64,000 nt of DNA, taken from NCBI GenBank assembly GCA_015039365.1, contig WION01000055.1, forward strand, positions 1-64,000. Direction: 5' to 3'. The notes under the pieces are model-generated. The model saw nothing but the letters and a program-made list of their open reading frames with translations, had not been told where the DNA came from and did not search any database. Source of the DNA: Amanita rubescens. Taxonomy: Eukaryota; Basidiomycota; Agaricomycetes; Agaricales; Amanitaceae. A program made the position numbers and the translations under genes. Numbering within the stretch: the first letter of the stretch is position 1; each line of letters opens with the position of its first letter. Positions 20,195 to 32,604 of this stretch are shown in pieces.

Positions 20195-23100
20195 TTAATC
20201 TTCCTCGCTGTCCATATCATCTTCCTCGCTATCACTTTCCTCACCCTCAGCCACGTCAATCGGATCCAGTGCAATGTCGTGATCCGCGCCCACGTATGAA
20301 TCGCAAATAACGTACAACTTTAACGAATGCTTCCCCTTCGGCAGCGTAAACTCTAGCTTGACTGCGAGGCTTTTGGTCACAGTAACGCGTTTGATCACCA
20401 AAAGTTGTTTCGTGGCCGGGTCACCAACGACGAGCCACCAGTTGGCAATCTTTTTGATTGGGTAGAATGGAGCGACGACAGTCTGTCCCTCTTCTTCCTC
20501 TTCTTCGTCAACATCCCTTGATAGTGCAACTTTGAGAACAATGGGAGCCCCTGCTGTGTACTCGCCCTTCACCAGTTCCTGTGTGACATCCAGAGTAGGA
20601 TATGAGTTCACAAACGTTGCTACGTCACGCCTAAGATTGTTGTTAGTAACCAACGCTTGATAGAGATATGAGACAGACATACATTTGGGCGGGCGTCATT
20701 TGCAGTAGCTCACTCCGTTGCCGGTCTTCCATCTCCATGATATCGTAGACAGACTCGATATTGGCGGCCTTACACCGCTTCATGAGATCGTCGTCGAAAT
20801 GAGGGATTTGCTTCAAGGGCGAGTCCGTCTCCCATACTCCCTGCACGCACATCTGCGAAAGATCCATGGCACCCAATGCATTGAGCCAAGCGTTGGACGA
20901 CATGACGTCGACGCAGGCCGATAGTAGGTTCATCACCTTCTCTAGTACGAGGACTTGGTCAGCAGCTAGATCTGCCGGTAATTGAATCCGGGAGAAGTGT
21001 GCTTGTAGCAGGAGGAAAGTCTTGAAGTGCGGCGCTTCAAAGTCAACACGATCCAGTTTGACGGGCACGCGCTCATAAATACGACGTAGAAGAGCCTCCT
21101 CGTGACGTCGGATGGGGATCGCTTCAAATTCGGCAGACGAAGATACGACTTCGAGCAGGCCCTTGAGCTTCGTACGTTCTTTGAGGGAGAGCGTATAGAC
21201 CTCGACCGTAACGTACGAGATGTTGTAATATGCCGCGATCATACCCAAGTTCAGCGGTGAGACGTCCATCTCGTCCTCGATGGCGATACACTTTGAATTC
21301 ACCAAGTCGCTCAACGTATTTTCAACAAGTTCTGATAGATGATCTGACAGATGTTGGTGGCTGACATTATGGAGGTTATAATAGTTAGGGTTTTGCGTCA
21401 TTCGCCGGTAGAAGTATGTCCACGTCAGGATATCCATGGCGTCCTGCTTGTTTTCGATGGTCTTGACAGCGATTTCGGCCAAGAAGTAGTCGTGAAGCAT
21501 GTGTGTCGGTAAATGAGATTCGATCGGTAGGCCTTCCGCGAGGAATTTCTTGTAGAAATCTTTGCGTGTTTGTTGGCACATAAGGACGCAGCGACTACGT
21601 TCATCTTTCATCGGTCTACAGGCGCGACCCATCATTTGCAGAACGTCCATCACGGGGTAGTCGACGTATCGATGTTCCTTCCCTTCGTAGAACTGGACTC
21701 CCATGATGATTACCATATAACTTGCTACGGGAATACTCCATGCAGTGTCCTATTTATTGATAGTAGGTAAGTGAGACAATAAAGAAAACAATATGGCGTA
21801 CCTTGCTCGCAACCAAGACTTGGATTGCACCCGACTCGAATAGGCGCTTCACGATGAGCTTATCTTGGTTTGATAACGCCTCGTGATAATAACCAATCCC
21901 ATGTTTCAACGTTTCTGCCAAGGCCTTGTCCGACAAGTGGTCAAGATGGGGCTGTAGGTCTTCCATCTCAATATTCAGGAAACGATCAGGCTTGTCATCC
22001 GCAGCGCAGTGGGTCAAGATGTCGTCGACCGTCAACCGACACTGCCGGCGGGATGGAACAAAGATGATAACAGGTCTTGCGGGCGAGTATTCGACGATGG
22101 CGAGGTACGCAGGCTTTGACATGCCAATCATAAGGGACGGGAAGTGAGAGATCTGGAAGGATTGCAAATGAATGTCCATGTCCAGTGGACGCGCGCTTGG
22201 CGAAAAGTTGAAGATTGCGTGTGATGGGGCACCGATCCATTCTCCAAGATCCCGCGCGTTCGCCAGAGAAACACCACAAGCAACGACACGAGTCTTGTTC
22301 TCTGTTTGCGCAGACACGTAGCGCGTCCGAGAGATAATGACTTCGTAGGTGGGTCCTACCTCACCACCGACAAGCTGTACTTCGTCCGCGATCAGAAGAC
22401 CGACATTTTGAACATTCTTGCGTTGGCGCCATCGTCGTGATATAATATCCCACTAAAGGAAAGGTGAGGTTAGCACTGCTCTAAACAGGGATTGTAGAGC
22501 AACTTGCCTGCAGTGGAGTGCAAACGATGACGTCGCCTTTTTCGAGTAACCTCAAATCCGTACTCGTCTCTCCTGTCAAGCTCACGATTTGTTTCCCACC
22601 CTGCAGTTTTTTGAACTTCTCCTTCCATTCTGCCACGCGCTGGTCGACCATTTCCTGATACGGTTCAATACAGACAGCCCTAGGCTGTTCGCGCTTGCTC
22701 CACAACCTGAGCAATGCAAACTCGGCACAGATTGTCTTTCCACTGCCGGTCGGTGCGCCAATGAAGACATTCTCGTCGGTCGTGTACAACGCTTGGAAAA
22801 CTTGAGTCTGGATCTTGTTGAACGTTTGTATACCGCTTGAATAAATGGCTTCGAACTCCTTGTTATGCAGCGCCGAAAGGGGGAGAGGTTGAAGGTCGAG
22901 AAGCGGTGTTGGGGGAGGGAATTTTTCGGGAAGAATCAGGTGCTTGAAGGAAATAGGGAGCCTCGTTTCGGCATGTAACCAGCGGTCCGAGACAATGGAA
23001 ATGAAATAGTTGGGCGGGACGGGCTCAAACATGGGAACAGTCAGGGTCACGTTGTGTTCGTCTTCGGCGTAACGTTGACGAAGGACGAATGTATCGTGGA

Positions 23101-26100
23101 ACAGGACAACTTCTCCGTCCACGTCCTCCACCATGATGACGAATGTTTCTGCTCCGCCGTGAACCTTCTCATCCCATCGAAAATCAGGTATGATAGAGAG
23201 ATCGATACGAAGGAGTGTGCGCGTGATTGGCTGTACTTGCGCTTGCAACTGTAACTTGGGGAAGTTATGCACGAGCCTATGTACGAGCCGTCCTGCATTA
23301 GGTATACCAAGCAGTTCTCCGATTTCTGGTGGAGTCAAGTCGTAATAGCGATCCCACGGGAATTGTTTTCCTTCCGCCTTTCGAATGATTTCGGTCGGGA
23401 CACCCTTGAACTGACGAAGCGGTGTCATCGAACGCCACATCCTCTTCTCGACCTCCTTGCACATATCCAAGGCAGCTCTAGCGGGGACGGCCCACCCTCT
23501 CTTCAGGCAAATCTCGAATATCGCGCGCAGGATACGCCCGGCAGATTGCGTGACGTACACCATATCTGATACGAGGACGAACCCATCCAGCTTCAGCCCA
23601 GAGATGTACGCCTGTAGCAAAACGTTGATCTTGGCGGCAGGTTCATCAACGCTCTCCTTGACGGGTACTGGTACGCGTTCCAGCAACTTCGTCAACTCGA
23701 GCTTCTCCTCTTGTCGAACCGGCAGAAGTTTGAATTCGTTGGACAGCGCAAACACCCGGAAGAGCTCGATAGACGACATTGTTGACCTCAGGTGTTGGTT
23801 ATACACCATCATCGAGTTGTATGTCACATAATAATGCGATGCGATGCGACCCAGTTCGGTGCTTTGGAACCGCCCAGATGAGCGCTCATACTTGATAAGC
23901 TGGCACTTCTCCAAAAGCGCAGCCGCCGTGTGCACGATATCCGCGCGTTTTTGAATAAGGCCAGTATCGTCTTGTTGATAGTCGACTCCGACGCTGTAAA
24001 GAGACGGTGACTTGAGCATTCGAACATACCTGAAAACAAATTCTATTAGCGCTTTCACTCTACTGAATGATGTACGAAATGCACTTACAAATAGGTGTAC
24101 CCCAGCCATTGCACCGCCTCGTCCCTGTTCCTGATCGTTCCGAGCACAATCTCGGCATTTAGATTATCAGCCAACTTGCTGACGAACTGGCTTTCGATTG
24201 GCAGCTGCTGATTCAATAAGCTGAGATAGTATTGAAGTTCCGAATGATTCGTGATGATAATTCCCTCTCCGAATGTGTCGTACTGCGGACGGCCGGCGCG
24301 CCCGAGCATCTGGAGAACATCCTGGGAGGATAACTCTACCCATCGACCCTTCTCAGGGTTGTAGATATGAGTGCCTTTGATGATGACGGTATGCGCGGGA
24401 AGATTGACACCCCACGCGAGCGTCGCCGTGCATACGAGCACCTGAATCGATCCGTCAGAGAACAGTTCCTCGACCAGCCCTCGGTCCTCCCGCGACATCC
24501 CGGCATGATGAATCGCGAACCCAAAAGGCAAGATATCCTTCAAGTTCGAGTCCTTCACGTTTCCGGCTTCTTCATTCAAGATCTCTCGAACCGCGCCGTC
24601 CGGTTTGACGAACTGCGTGATGGTCTCCTTCTCAACTGCCATATCCCGGAGATACCTCGCCGTCTTGGCCGTTTCCTTTCGAGAATGAACAAAGACGAGA
24701 GTTTGATTTTTCCCCGCTTGGTCGAGGACCTTCTCGTATAGGACCTCGTTCATCACCTGGTACCGCTTGATTGCCTTCTTTTCCGTAATACCAATGAACT
24801 GTTGCTGCAGACCGCAAGGCCGATACGAGGCGTCAAAGTAGAACAAGCCCTTCTTTTCGTCGACGCGCAAGAAGGTCGCGACGTCTTCGTAGTTGGGAAG
24901 CGTCGCGGATAGACCAACCAGCCGAACATATTCATTGGTCTGTTCCATCCTCCTGATCGTCCTCGCAATGATTGCCTCGAGTACGGGTCCGCGTTCGTCG
25001 TGGAGAAGGTGGATTTCATCAATGATGATTAATCGGACGAGGTTCGTATAGCTGAGATCAGTACTCTTGCGCGTGATAACGTCCCATTTCTCTGGTGTCG
25101 TGACAATGATCTGGGTCTCGGAAATTTGCTGCTTCGTCATTTGAGAGTCGCCCGTGAGTTCGCCGACTTTGACTCCGAAAGGCTTCAGCCGGGCAGAAAA
25201 GTTGCCGACCATTTCCTGAACGAGGGCTTTCATCGGCGCGACGTAGATGATTTTGAAGGAATCCAAGTCAAAGGTTCCCGTGGCTTCGTCTCTGACCTTG
25301 GCGAGCTCGTTCAGAATGGTAAGCATGGCAACGTTAGTCTAATACGGACAAATAAGCTATGAATGTCGATGTCCAAGACGCAAATACTTACTTTACCGGC
25401 GCCGGTGGGTGCGCAGAGTAGAATTGGCTCGTCCGTCCCGAATGCAACAGGGAAAAGCTTGCTTTGAACTCGGTTGAGCCTGGGGACCGTAAACGCCTCC
25501 CTGGCCCATGGCGGCAACGCGGTGACTGGAACTAGCTCGCCTTCTGTCATAGGTTTTGCCTTTGGCGCGGGGACATGAATTTCCTCGAAGCCTTTACGAG
25601 AGCGCTTGAATGAGCCTTCGGGCAGTTTGCACTTTTTGTTCGACATCAGGTGACCTCCCTGGCTGAACATCATGCTTTCAAGATCTAGTGTCCGCTTGGG
25701 TTGGAGGGTAGTACCAGGTGCGAGCGTAGCTGTCTTGGGCACTTCGGTTTTAGCTTCGTCAACATCCATGGCATCTGACGCCGTCTTGAGTTGCCTATCA
25801 CCAGCCAACTCCCGCAAGATCCAACCCACTCCCTTTTCCCTCATCGCCACCTCGACGTTCATTCTCTCGTCAGCATCCGACCGAGCGAGTTTTGTGCACC
25901 AGACGATGACATCTTTGTTCTTCAAGAACTTGGTGACGGTATGGAAGCTCTGGAATTCAAATAACTCTATGAGCTGATTTTCGACGTCCCGCAAGCTTGA
26001 TTCAGAGCCAAGAATGGTGAGAACAGAGGCTGCTTTGTCGGCGGCTGTGACTGGATCTGGGTAGATTTCTGATATCTGGCGTTGGACCCAGAATCCATCG

Positions 26101-26987
26101 ATGACGTGGGGGGAGACGATATCCTTGTTCGCTTTGACGCCCTTCGCCTTTTTTCCCTCTCCTCCAATTACCAGCTCCTCTTCGCCTGCCTCTTCGTTTT
26201 CTCCTGATGCATCTTCGTCTTCTTCACCTTCTGCTTCCTCGTCATCCGATTCATCTTTAATTTCGTAGCCTTCTTCGTCTTCGTCTTCCTGCTCCTCCTC
26301 GTCAAAAACCACGGCAACTCCGAGTTCGTCATCAATCTCCGCATCTTTCTTCTCCAAGTCAGGATCCACTACAGCCACATCCTCACCCCCATAATCCGTG
26401 ATTTTCTTCGCCAAACTAATCAACTGCCCAAACATGTCGTTGGTTACAGGGCCAACCACCTCCTGTATCTGACGCTTCTTGTCAAAGTCTTTTACCCCCT
26501 CGTTTTTCAGCGCCTCGAGCACTGCGTCCGCTGCTGAACGAACGATATCCGGAGACTGGTCTCCTAGTAGGCCATGCACTGCCGACAAGATGAGTTGATA
26601 GACTTCACGCGTCTCCAGCGTCCGAGGTCGATACGTCAATCCTTCCACATCCTGTGTCGCCTCTATAATGTCCGCATAACCGAACCCAGGGGCACCGCCC
26701 GCACCAGCAGCAGAAGCCTCTGCCCGCCTCTTCGCGAGCTGCCTCTCGGTCGCATCTCTGTCCTTCCCATCCGCTGCCTTCTTTTTCTTCTTCTCCAAAT
26801 CCTTCGGAGTTGCCCGCAGTGCGCGAGAACCCATCTCTTTCACGTCAATTTTTCCGGCCAAACTGGTTGGAGCGCCATCGGGTTCTTTGTCTCGACGTGG
26901 TAGAGTCGAGCGGTCTGCGGTGAGAACTAGTGAAGAAAGGGCACTGTAGTTGTACCCCGACAAGTCGGGTTTTCCGGGCTTTGACAT
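20195..26987 (-). CDS. BRR2: Pre-mRNA-splicing RNA helicase Brr2 (SNRNP200)
   Basis: Six exons: 26987-25392, 25338-24089, 24029-22508, 22452-21802, 21749-20683, 20630-20195; about 2,173 aa, the usual Brr2 length. Brr2 is the U5 snRNP Ski2-like helicase that unwinds U4/U6 during spliceosome activation in the nucleus. The N-terminus has the Brr2 signature [15 protein letters not shown] and an acidic region. Cassette 1 has GAGKT (about 529-533, split by intron 1), DEIH (about 639), SAT (about 676) and QMLGRAGRP. Cassette 2 has GSGKT (about 1377), DEVQ (about 1479) instead of DExH, a non-canonical SLAN motif and [10 protein letters not shown] Sec63-type unit follows each cassette, and the C-terminus is acidic ([14 protein letters not shown]). 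Cassette 2 is the known catalytically weak one. An in-frame ATG at 27,077 would add 30 residues, but 26,987 matches the family start. Confidence 0.97.
22453..22507 (-). other. GC-AG intron in BRR2
   Basis: The exon ends CTGCAG and continues as GCAAGTT, a strong GC donor context (CAG|GCAAGT). The acceptor is CTTTAG before TGGGATATT. Joining gives [14 protein letters not shown], which the helicase fold requires at this point, and no GT donor in range does so. The intron is 55 nt. Confidence 0.9.
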
Positions 26988-28784
26988 GGTGGTGGACGAG
27001 GGAGTTTGCAGTTGTGAGTCGGTGCGTACACAAATTCCTGCTTGCTGACTAAGCGTGGTATCACGAGTCACATCCATGTCACAAAGTCACACTTCCACGT
27101 ACTAAACCTTCGTATCGTAAGTGAAGTCGTTTTCTAAACTAAAAGAGGAAAAGCATCATTCTGGATGTCTCCTAGGTCCTTTTCTTGTCGTAAACGCGTA
27201 GCAACGAGCAGCGGATGCAATGACCAACCCATATACACCCCTAAAAACAAGTGATGTTCTTGAAATTTTATTTGATGATAACTGATATAACGTTCAGGAT
27301 CAAGGTTAGAGTTTAATATACAGTGACGTCTAAAGGCAACCGGGAACGACCCTACAGTTGGCAACCATATGCTCCCATTCAATTGCCATCTACTTCGCCA
27401 AATCTTCGGACCTTTATCTGAATACGGTATGCAAAGATATCGCGTTACTGTTACCAGAAAATTCAAGCGTTGTTTCGAGGACGTAACCATCTGACAAGGA
27501 TCATATTCTTCAATCGGGTAGCCCCGTCACCCGGACGTATCGGTTCCACAGCTACTTTCAGTGTTGAAATCTCATCAGGCCCCTAATGATCATATTGACC
27601 ATCTCTTCGATCTCGCAGCCATGACACCGCTACATGACGTCATTGCGAGCGCCCTGAAGACCGTTCAATCTGCCTCCCCTCTTGCGTGTTCGCGGAGTCT
27701 AAAAGACTCGTCTCCATGGTAAAAACCCAATACACACTAGGCAAAACAAGGCATAGACGTTGATGGCACAACTCGGATTGTTCCCCAAAACGTTTGTTAA
27801 CCCTCCATTGTGGCGTTCAGGGACACTAAAGAAGTAACTCCCTACCCGGAACTTAAAAGCCGTATATGAACTACATATCAGTAACGTGGTTTCAGGAAAC
27901 GCCCAATTCAATATCATGCCTGAAGCCGATGCTGTAACCGACAATGCACTTCCACGCCATCTGTCAGCTTGGATAAATCGGTGTTACCAGCTCCGTGGCC
28001 CCCACAGACAGCCGATCTACGGTATCTGACATACTTGATGGAACCGTTATCATTGTGAACGGAATCGAGATCAAGCCGGGACGCCCATTGCTTCGATTTC
28101 TCACGTCCGTCATCAGTGAGACGTGTTTCACTTATTATTATAGCACCTATCGAGCCCAGACTTGGTCCAAGACGTCCATGTGCTTGCATCTCGGATATCC
28201 ACCCACCGGTAATAGCTGACTTGGGACATTCGTCTTTGTGGATTGAAAATTTGGACCATGGCGCCGCACACGCATCCAAATTACCATGATTGATCAACGT
28301 CAACCTTGTCGGTTGCGTGACGAAGGTAACCGTACCTGGTTACGACTCGGACACATTGAAAGGCCATCACACTTCGATGTATAAAGATGATCACCGATGA
28401 AACCCATATGAGCAGGCCAGGGATTCCATGAAACACCATGATTTGCTTATGAAAGTTATGATATGACTCGTTGATCTTCGATCGGATTTTTTACAGGTCC
28501 GCGAAATTCATTTCGTTGCTCAATATTTTTAGAATTGAAGGTGATTCCCCGTACATCAGGTTTGGTGTCGCTTGGATCTTAACTTGCTATAGTGATGAGC
28601 GTAGAAGTCTTTGACCTATTGCTTATTGTATGACCAAATTATAATTGTGCTCGAAAATGAATTAAATGCTAATCGTGGAACTAGCCACGTCGGGTCGTAT
28701 TAAATAGAAGTTAATCATATCCTTGCCAAACCGGTCTAAAGTAAGAATCTCTACGATAATTAATCCCATCAAATACAGCCAAGA
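26988..28784. other. No gene recognised between BRR2 and the zinc-finger gene
   Basis: A 118-codon minus frame (27,134-27,490) and a 129-codon minus frame (27,914-28,303) have ATG starts but no family resemblance and no clear introns. The first 200 bp includes the BRR2 5' flank. The rest may be degraded duplicate sequence like that found at 29.5-34 kb. Confidence 0.5.
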
Positions 28785-29500
28785 TCACTTGGCCTCGCAT
28801 TTATGTTTTTTTAATGTTTCCTTGCGTGTGTATGAATTTCTGCATCGATCGCAGAAATAACGTCGTCCTACGTGCTTTAGTGTTGTTTGTAGGTGACGTT
28901 GCAGTTCAGAATTTCGTTTGAATCCTTTATCGCACTCGTCGCACCTCCACGACTTGCCAGCAGTGTCGACGGAGGACGGGGACCCCTGTCCTAAAGAGTC
29001 TGCGGTGCTGAAGGACGAGGAATGGGAGGGGTCGCCGTTCTCCGATGGCAAGGAGAAAGCAGAGCTCGTTGCCTCAGGTTGGTCCGATGCCGGAGGATAT
29101 ACGGGCTATATCATAAGACGTCGTAAGCATCTCAGCGCTCGGAAGGTCATTGTAAGCACGCACATTGAGAAATTCCCCTGACGACTCCCACATCAATTGG
29201 TCGTAGTTCGGATTGTCAGGAGCGGCCCAATCACCGACCATTCCAGCCTCGGCTCCTTGGGAACTAGGTGCATAAGGGCATTGCTGCTAGAGAACGTCAA
29301 CACATCTTCTCCGCGTCACTAACATCGCTCACGCCAAATTCCGCCTGGATCTGGATGTCGCTCCCCTGCTATCATAGCTCCAGCGGTTAGTCCTACAAAG
29401 GGAGGTTCTCAACCAGAAAACTCACATGAAAATAGAAGTGCGGGCACTGGTGGCTAGAATCTTGAAGTTGGTGGACTGAGCATGTGCAGGACTGCGACAT
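28785..29500 (-). CDS. Small C2H2 zinc-finger protein
   Basis: Four exons, 29500-29426, 29368-29333, 29286-29164 and 29105-28785, with introns of 57, 46 and 58 nt, give 184 aa in one continuous frame. The N-terminus is Cys/His-rich (SCTCSVHQ, HQCPHFYFH), the middle is acidic and Ser/Pro-rich, and the C-terminus has two C2H2 fingers: CDECDKGFKRNSELQRHLQ with a late His, and CDRCRNSYTRKETLKKHKC. This layout is typical of small fungal zinc-finger transcription regulators; DNA binding is inferred. A truncated duplicate without the fingers lies at 36,660-36,990. The ATG at 29,500 is the first one that links to all later exons in phase. Confidence 0.8.
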
Positions 29501-29589
29501 ACTAACTCTGCATGTTCAAAAGAGGTCGCAGGTCGCTTTTTAACCCATCCACTGGGCATTCTCCACGCCACCTAGTGAGTGGCTCGTCG

Positions 29590-31035
29590 GAGCTGCCGCG
29601 GATAATTAAAAAATATATTATATTGGTTGAGAAGGCATGCAGCAACGCCGTCGATAACCATGTTGGGGCGATCAATCTTCTCGATTCCTTAAAGGATAGT
29701 TTGGAGTCCACCCTGCACGAGTAGTGTTTCAGGCCGCACAGCGGAAAAAGAAGGCCGACAGAGACCCTTTGAGTGGCGTGTTGGATATAATGAGCGCCGA
29801 TTCAACGCATCAAATCGAAGCCCGCAGTCCCGGTACACTCTGGCGGGGGTGCCTCTTTGTTTCTTATTTTATCCCTTAGCGAATCGAGCGTAACCAGTGA
29901 TTTTGTGAATGCAGACTCGGAGGTCATTCGTGATGTCAAATCATCAGCTTCGACCATCCCAGTTTTATAGAGAAGACACGATACATATTCAAAAAGAACA
30001 ACAATGCTTAGCTTTAGCATGCGGAATATCAAGACTCGGCATGAGTTATGCCTCGAGGCAAGACCTTGCCAAAACAAGATTGCTAGGCAACGAACCGTGA
30101 GCTGTCAGATATTTGGCGCATCATGCATCACGGCTTATACCATACGGCAGGTTCCGCACACAGTCTAGCCAAGATTAAACAACGAGACTGAATATACCTA
30201 CACTCTATATCATATGGTGCTAGTAAGGGCTGGAAAAGGTGTGAGACTGAGAGATTGCTAAGCCATCAAATCAATTCACGGCGTAACAGATGGAGAAATT
30301 TCACCAATGCTCGATATTTGTCTCAGCGTAGGCTCCATGTCCTTGGCGGTACCGTCCAGATTTTCAGTTTGTACGGGACAGCGCCAGCTCGTCGTTAGGG
30401 TCATGCATGACAGGACATTTCCGAAAAGGCCCTGAGTTGCTTTACTCATATCAAGCGATCTGTGGGTAACTTGTGAAGAGTGTGGTCCTGTTTCAAAATT
30501 TCACCTAGATTGTATCCTTGGCTGGCGTTGACCCGCCCTGATCTCCACTTTTGCCTGACTGCCTCGACCTATAAACGGAATTTTTTTAAAAATAAACAGT
30601 TCTTTGAATGGAGCTAGCCAAGAGCTGGGAAATTGCCAACCAGAGAACCAGATTGCTGTCAACTGAAAGTTTGTTCCTTAAGGTGGTGACTATGTTCTGC
30701 ATTTAGGTTATCTTCAACGTCCTGATGTGCCAGCTGGCATAGTACTTACTCTATTCATCCGAGTCCTCTAGTTACTAAGAGAACAGTTTCAGTAAGATTA
30801 GCCGCGCCATGCTTAGTTGGCGAGCTTTTCGGCGAGTCATAATTCAAAGCTAGATTTGACAGCCCCTCTGAATGAAGGGCAAATCCCGTCAGTCATCATA
30901 TCAACAGCAGTTTTGATTGATTTTGACAGGTAACATACAATCAGTCATTCCGAACCTGAGCACAGTAAAACGAGTCCGAGTCGGCCCGACTGGCAACACT
31001 TGCCATGACCAAAAAGTGGTGTCAGACCTATATGG
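29590..31035. repeat. Old segmental duplication, copy 1
   Basis: This stretch matches 32,605-33,840 in the same orientation through a chain of shared words: GATCAATCTTCTCGATTC, TGGATATAATG, ACAACAATG followed by GCTTTAGC, CTAGG-AACGAACC, and a CCTGATCTCCAC block. Indels separate them. No intact gene is seen; frames at 29,502-29,711 and 29,802-30,077 are not conserved in the other copy. Similarity is low enough that this is an old event. Confidence 0.7.
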
Positions 31036-31299
31036 TAGTTGATGCTTTCATGACCTCAAACACTCTCGTTGGCATTCTGTGCCTCGTCTTTCCCCTACTC
31101 GTCCTGGAGAAGTGAATCTAGTCTGAAAGAATCGCCTAACCCCGCCTGACGGGGCACATTGTGTGCGGAAGTTGAAACACCATCAGGATTTTTTTTCCGG
31201 TTCGTGATACCCGCCGCACCCATAGTACCGGGTTGCGCGACCCCAGAAAACCGGGGCGCGGCCTGTTAACCTTGAGCAAACAATTGTCAATGTTGGACA

Positions 31300-31960
31300 T
31301 GGGTATTCAGGGCTCACGGTGGATTGTGTGCATCCAGCTATAAGAAAGAACGTCGGTCAGTCAACTGCAGTGAAACGGAGATTTAAAGAATTGAGAGCTA
31401 GCCCATAACGATGGGCCAATTCTAGGTCATCCGCATTCACCCGTTAATGCGCAGAAGTCACGTGGCATTGAATTGGGTTGCTTCTCACGCTCCAAGTCTC
31501 AACCAACAGGTAAGTGAGTGAAAACAGTGGAAACAGTAACGACACCAATCTACAGCCTGATGCGGGCGCATGGACGGGGACGAGGTCACTTTCAAGCTAT
31601 AGGATTTGCGCAAGCGCGAGCCTGAGAAAGCGCCAAATGATAATGGGGCCAACGACGCTCCAGGGTAATTGTATACGGTAATTCAACCTTACACTGCGAT
31701 CTATTAAAGTCTTCGTTGAATGATCTATAATTCGAGATCATCAGAGTTGGGCGATACCTAGGACTCTGACTCTGGACGCTCGAAGCCATTTTCACGGATA
31801 GTCAATATCGTTCAACGGTTCATGTGTGACGGTCTTCCACCCAGATTATTTGGTTCGTCGCGTCTCCCTGAAATTCGCATTTAGCTAATCCTCGCTTCTA
31901 AGTGTGTATAGGATACGTACGGCGGCCTGTATATTGCGCATGCGAATTCAAGCAATCATT
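31300..31960 (-). pseudogene. Relic of the RS-rich gene at 35,174-36,262 (copy 1)
   Basis: Reading the minus strand, CGACGAACCAAATAATCTGG and AGCTAAATGCGAATTTCAGG correspond to the intact gene's third exon around CVFQDDATDP and its acceptor. Flanking words at 31,313-31,370 match 34,664-34,720. Stops and indels break every frame. Only the 3' part of the gene is present. Confidence 0.55.
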
Positions 31961-32039
31961 TTTATCGACAGCCTCACCAGCGGAGCCGCGCACTGAAGAT
32001 CCCATTACCGGGTTTTCAACGTCATTGGAACAGACTTGA

Positions 32040-32400
32040 TTTGTTGTGTCTTCCTGAAGTTCACGTCGAGGCTGGATCTCTGCTTCAAGGTGCACGTATA
32101 TTTACAAGCCGTATAGTGTGCACGCAAGTTTGGACTCGCGTCGCGATATCCTGCATGTGCCTCCGAATTGCGGCAATAGTGATCCATTCTCGCGTCGACT
32201 GCATCGAAAACCTCATAGCTCGGTCATGCAGAGCCACGGTTTTCAAGATCGTAGTGCTTCTTGTCGTATCTATGGCCACCATATCCATACTGAACGAGGC
32301 ACTTGTCAATGCTATTGCTCCTTTCGATGTTTCTATCTCCTCGGAACCACTAGTTGTTTGTTCCAGGCCCATCGTTCTTCATGCCCAAATCTTGCACGGA
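32040..32400 (-). pseudogene. Relic of the RS-rich gene family (copy 2)
   Basis: The minus strand has GAAGCAGAGATCCAGCCTCG followed by AACTTCAGG, matching the intact gene's intron end and start of exon 3 (GAAGCAGAGATCAGCTAAATG, near 35,450-35,470). Upstream is a decayed Tyr/Arg-rich stretch. No open gene remains. The adjacent opposite-strand frame at 32,041-32,403 is treated as a shadow. Confidence 0.45.
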
Positions 32401-32604
32401 TGAGTGACGTAAACGGGTCTCTTTGGAAAGTGATAGTTATATGGGACTACGGGATCAACGCCTCGAGGGCGCTGGGTAAGTCGACAACGGCTTTTCTCGT
32501 GCCAAGGCCAGCCTCTTACTTTCTCGTGGTGTTTAGTCCCCACTCACTGGCGTGGCGCAACGATATACGATCTTCATAGTCTGCGGTTGCCGGATATTGT
32601 CACC

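Noticed and set aside
20718..24741. Plus-strand frames of 60-125 codons over BRR2
   Set aside because: Antisense shadows of the helicase coding sequence without independent features.
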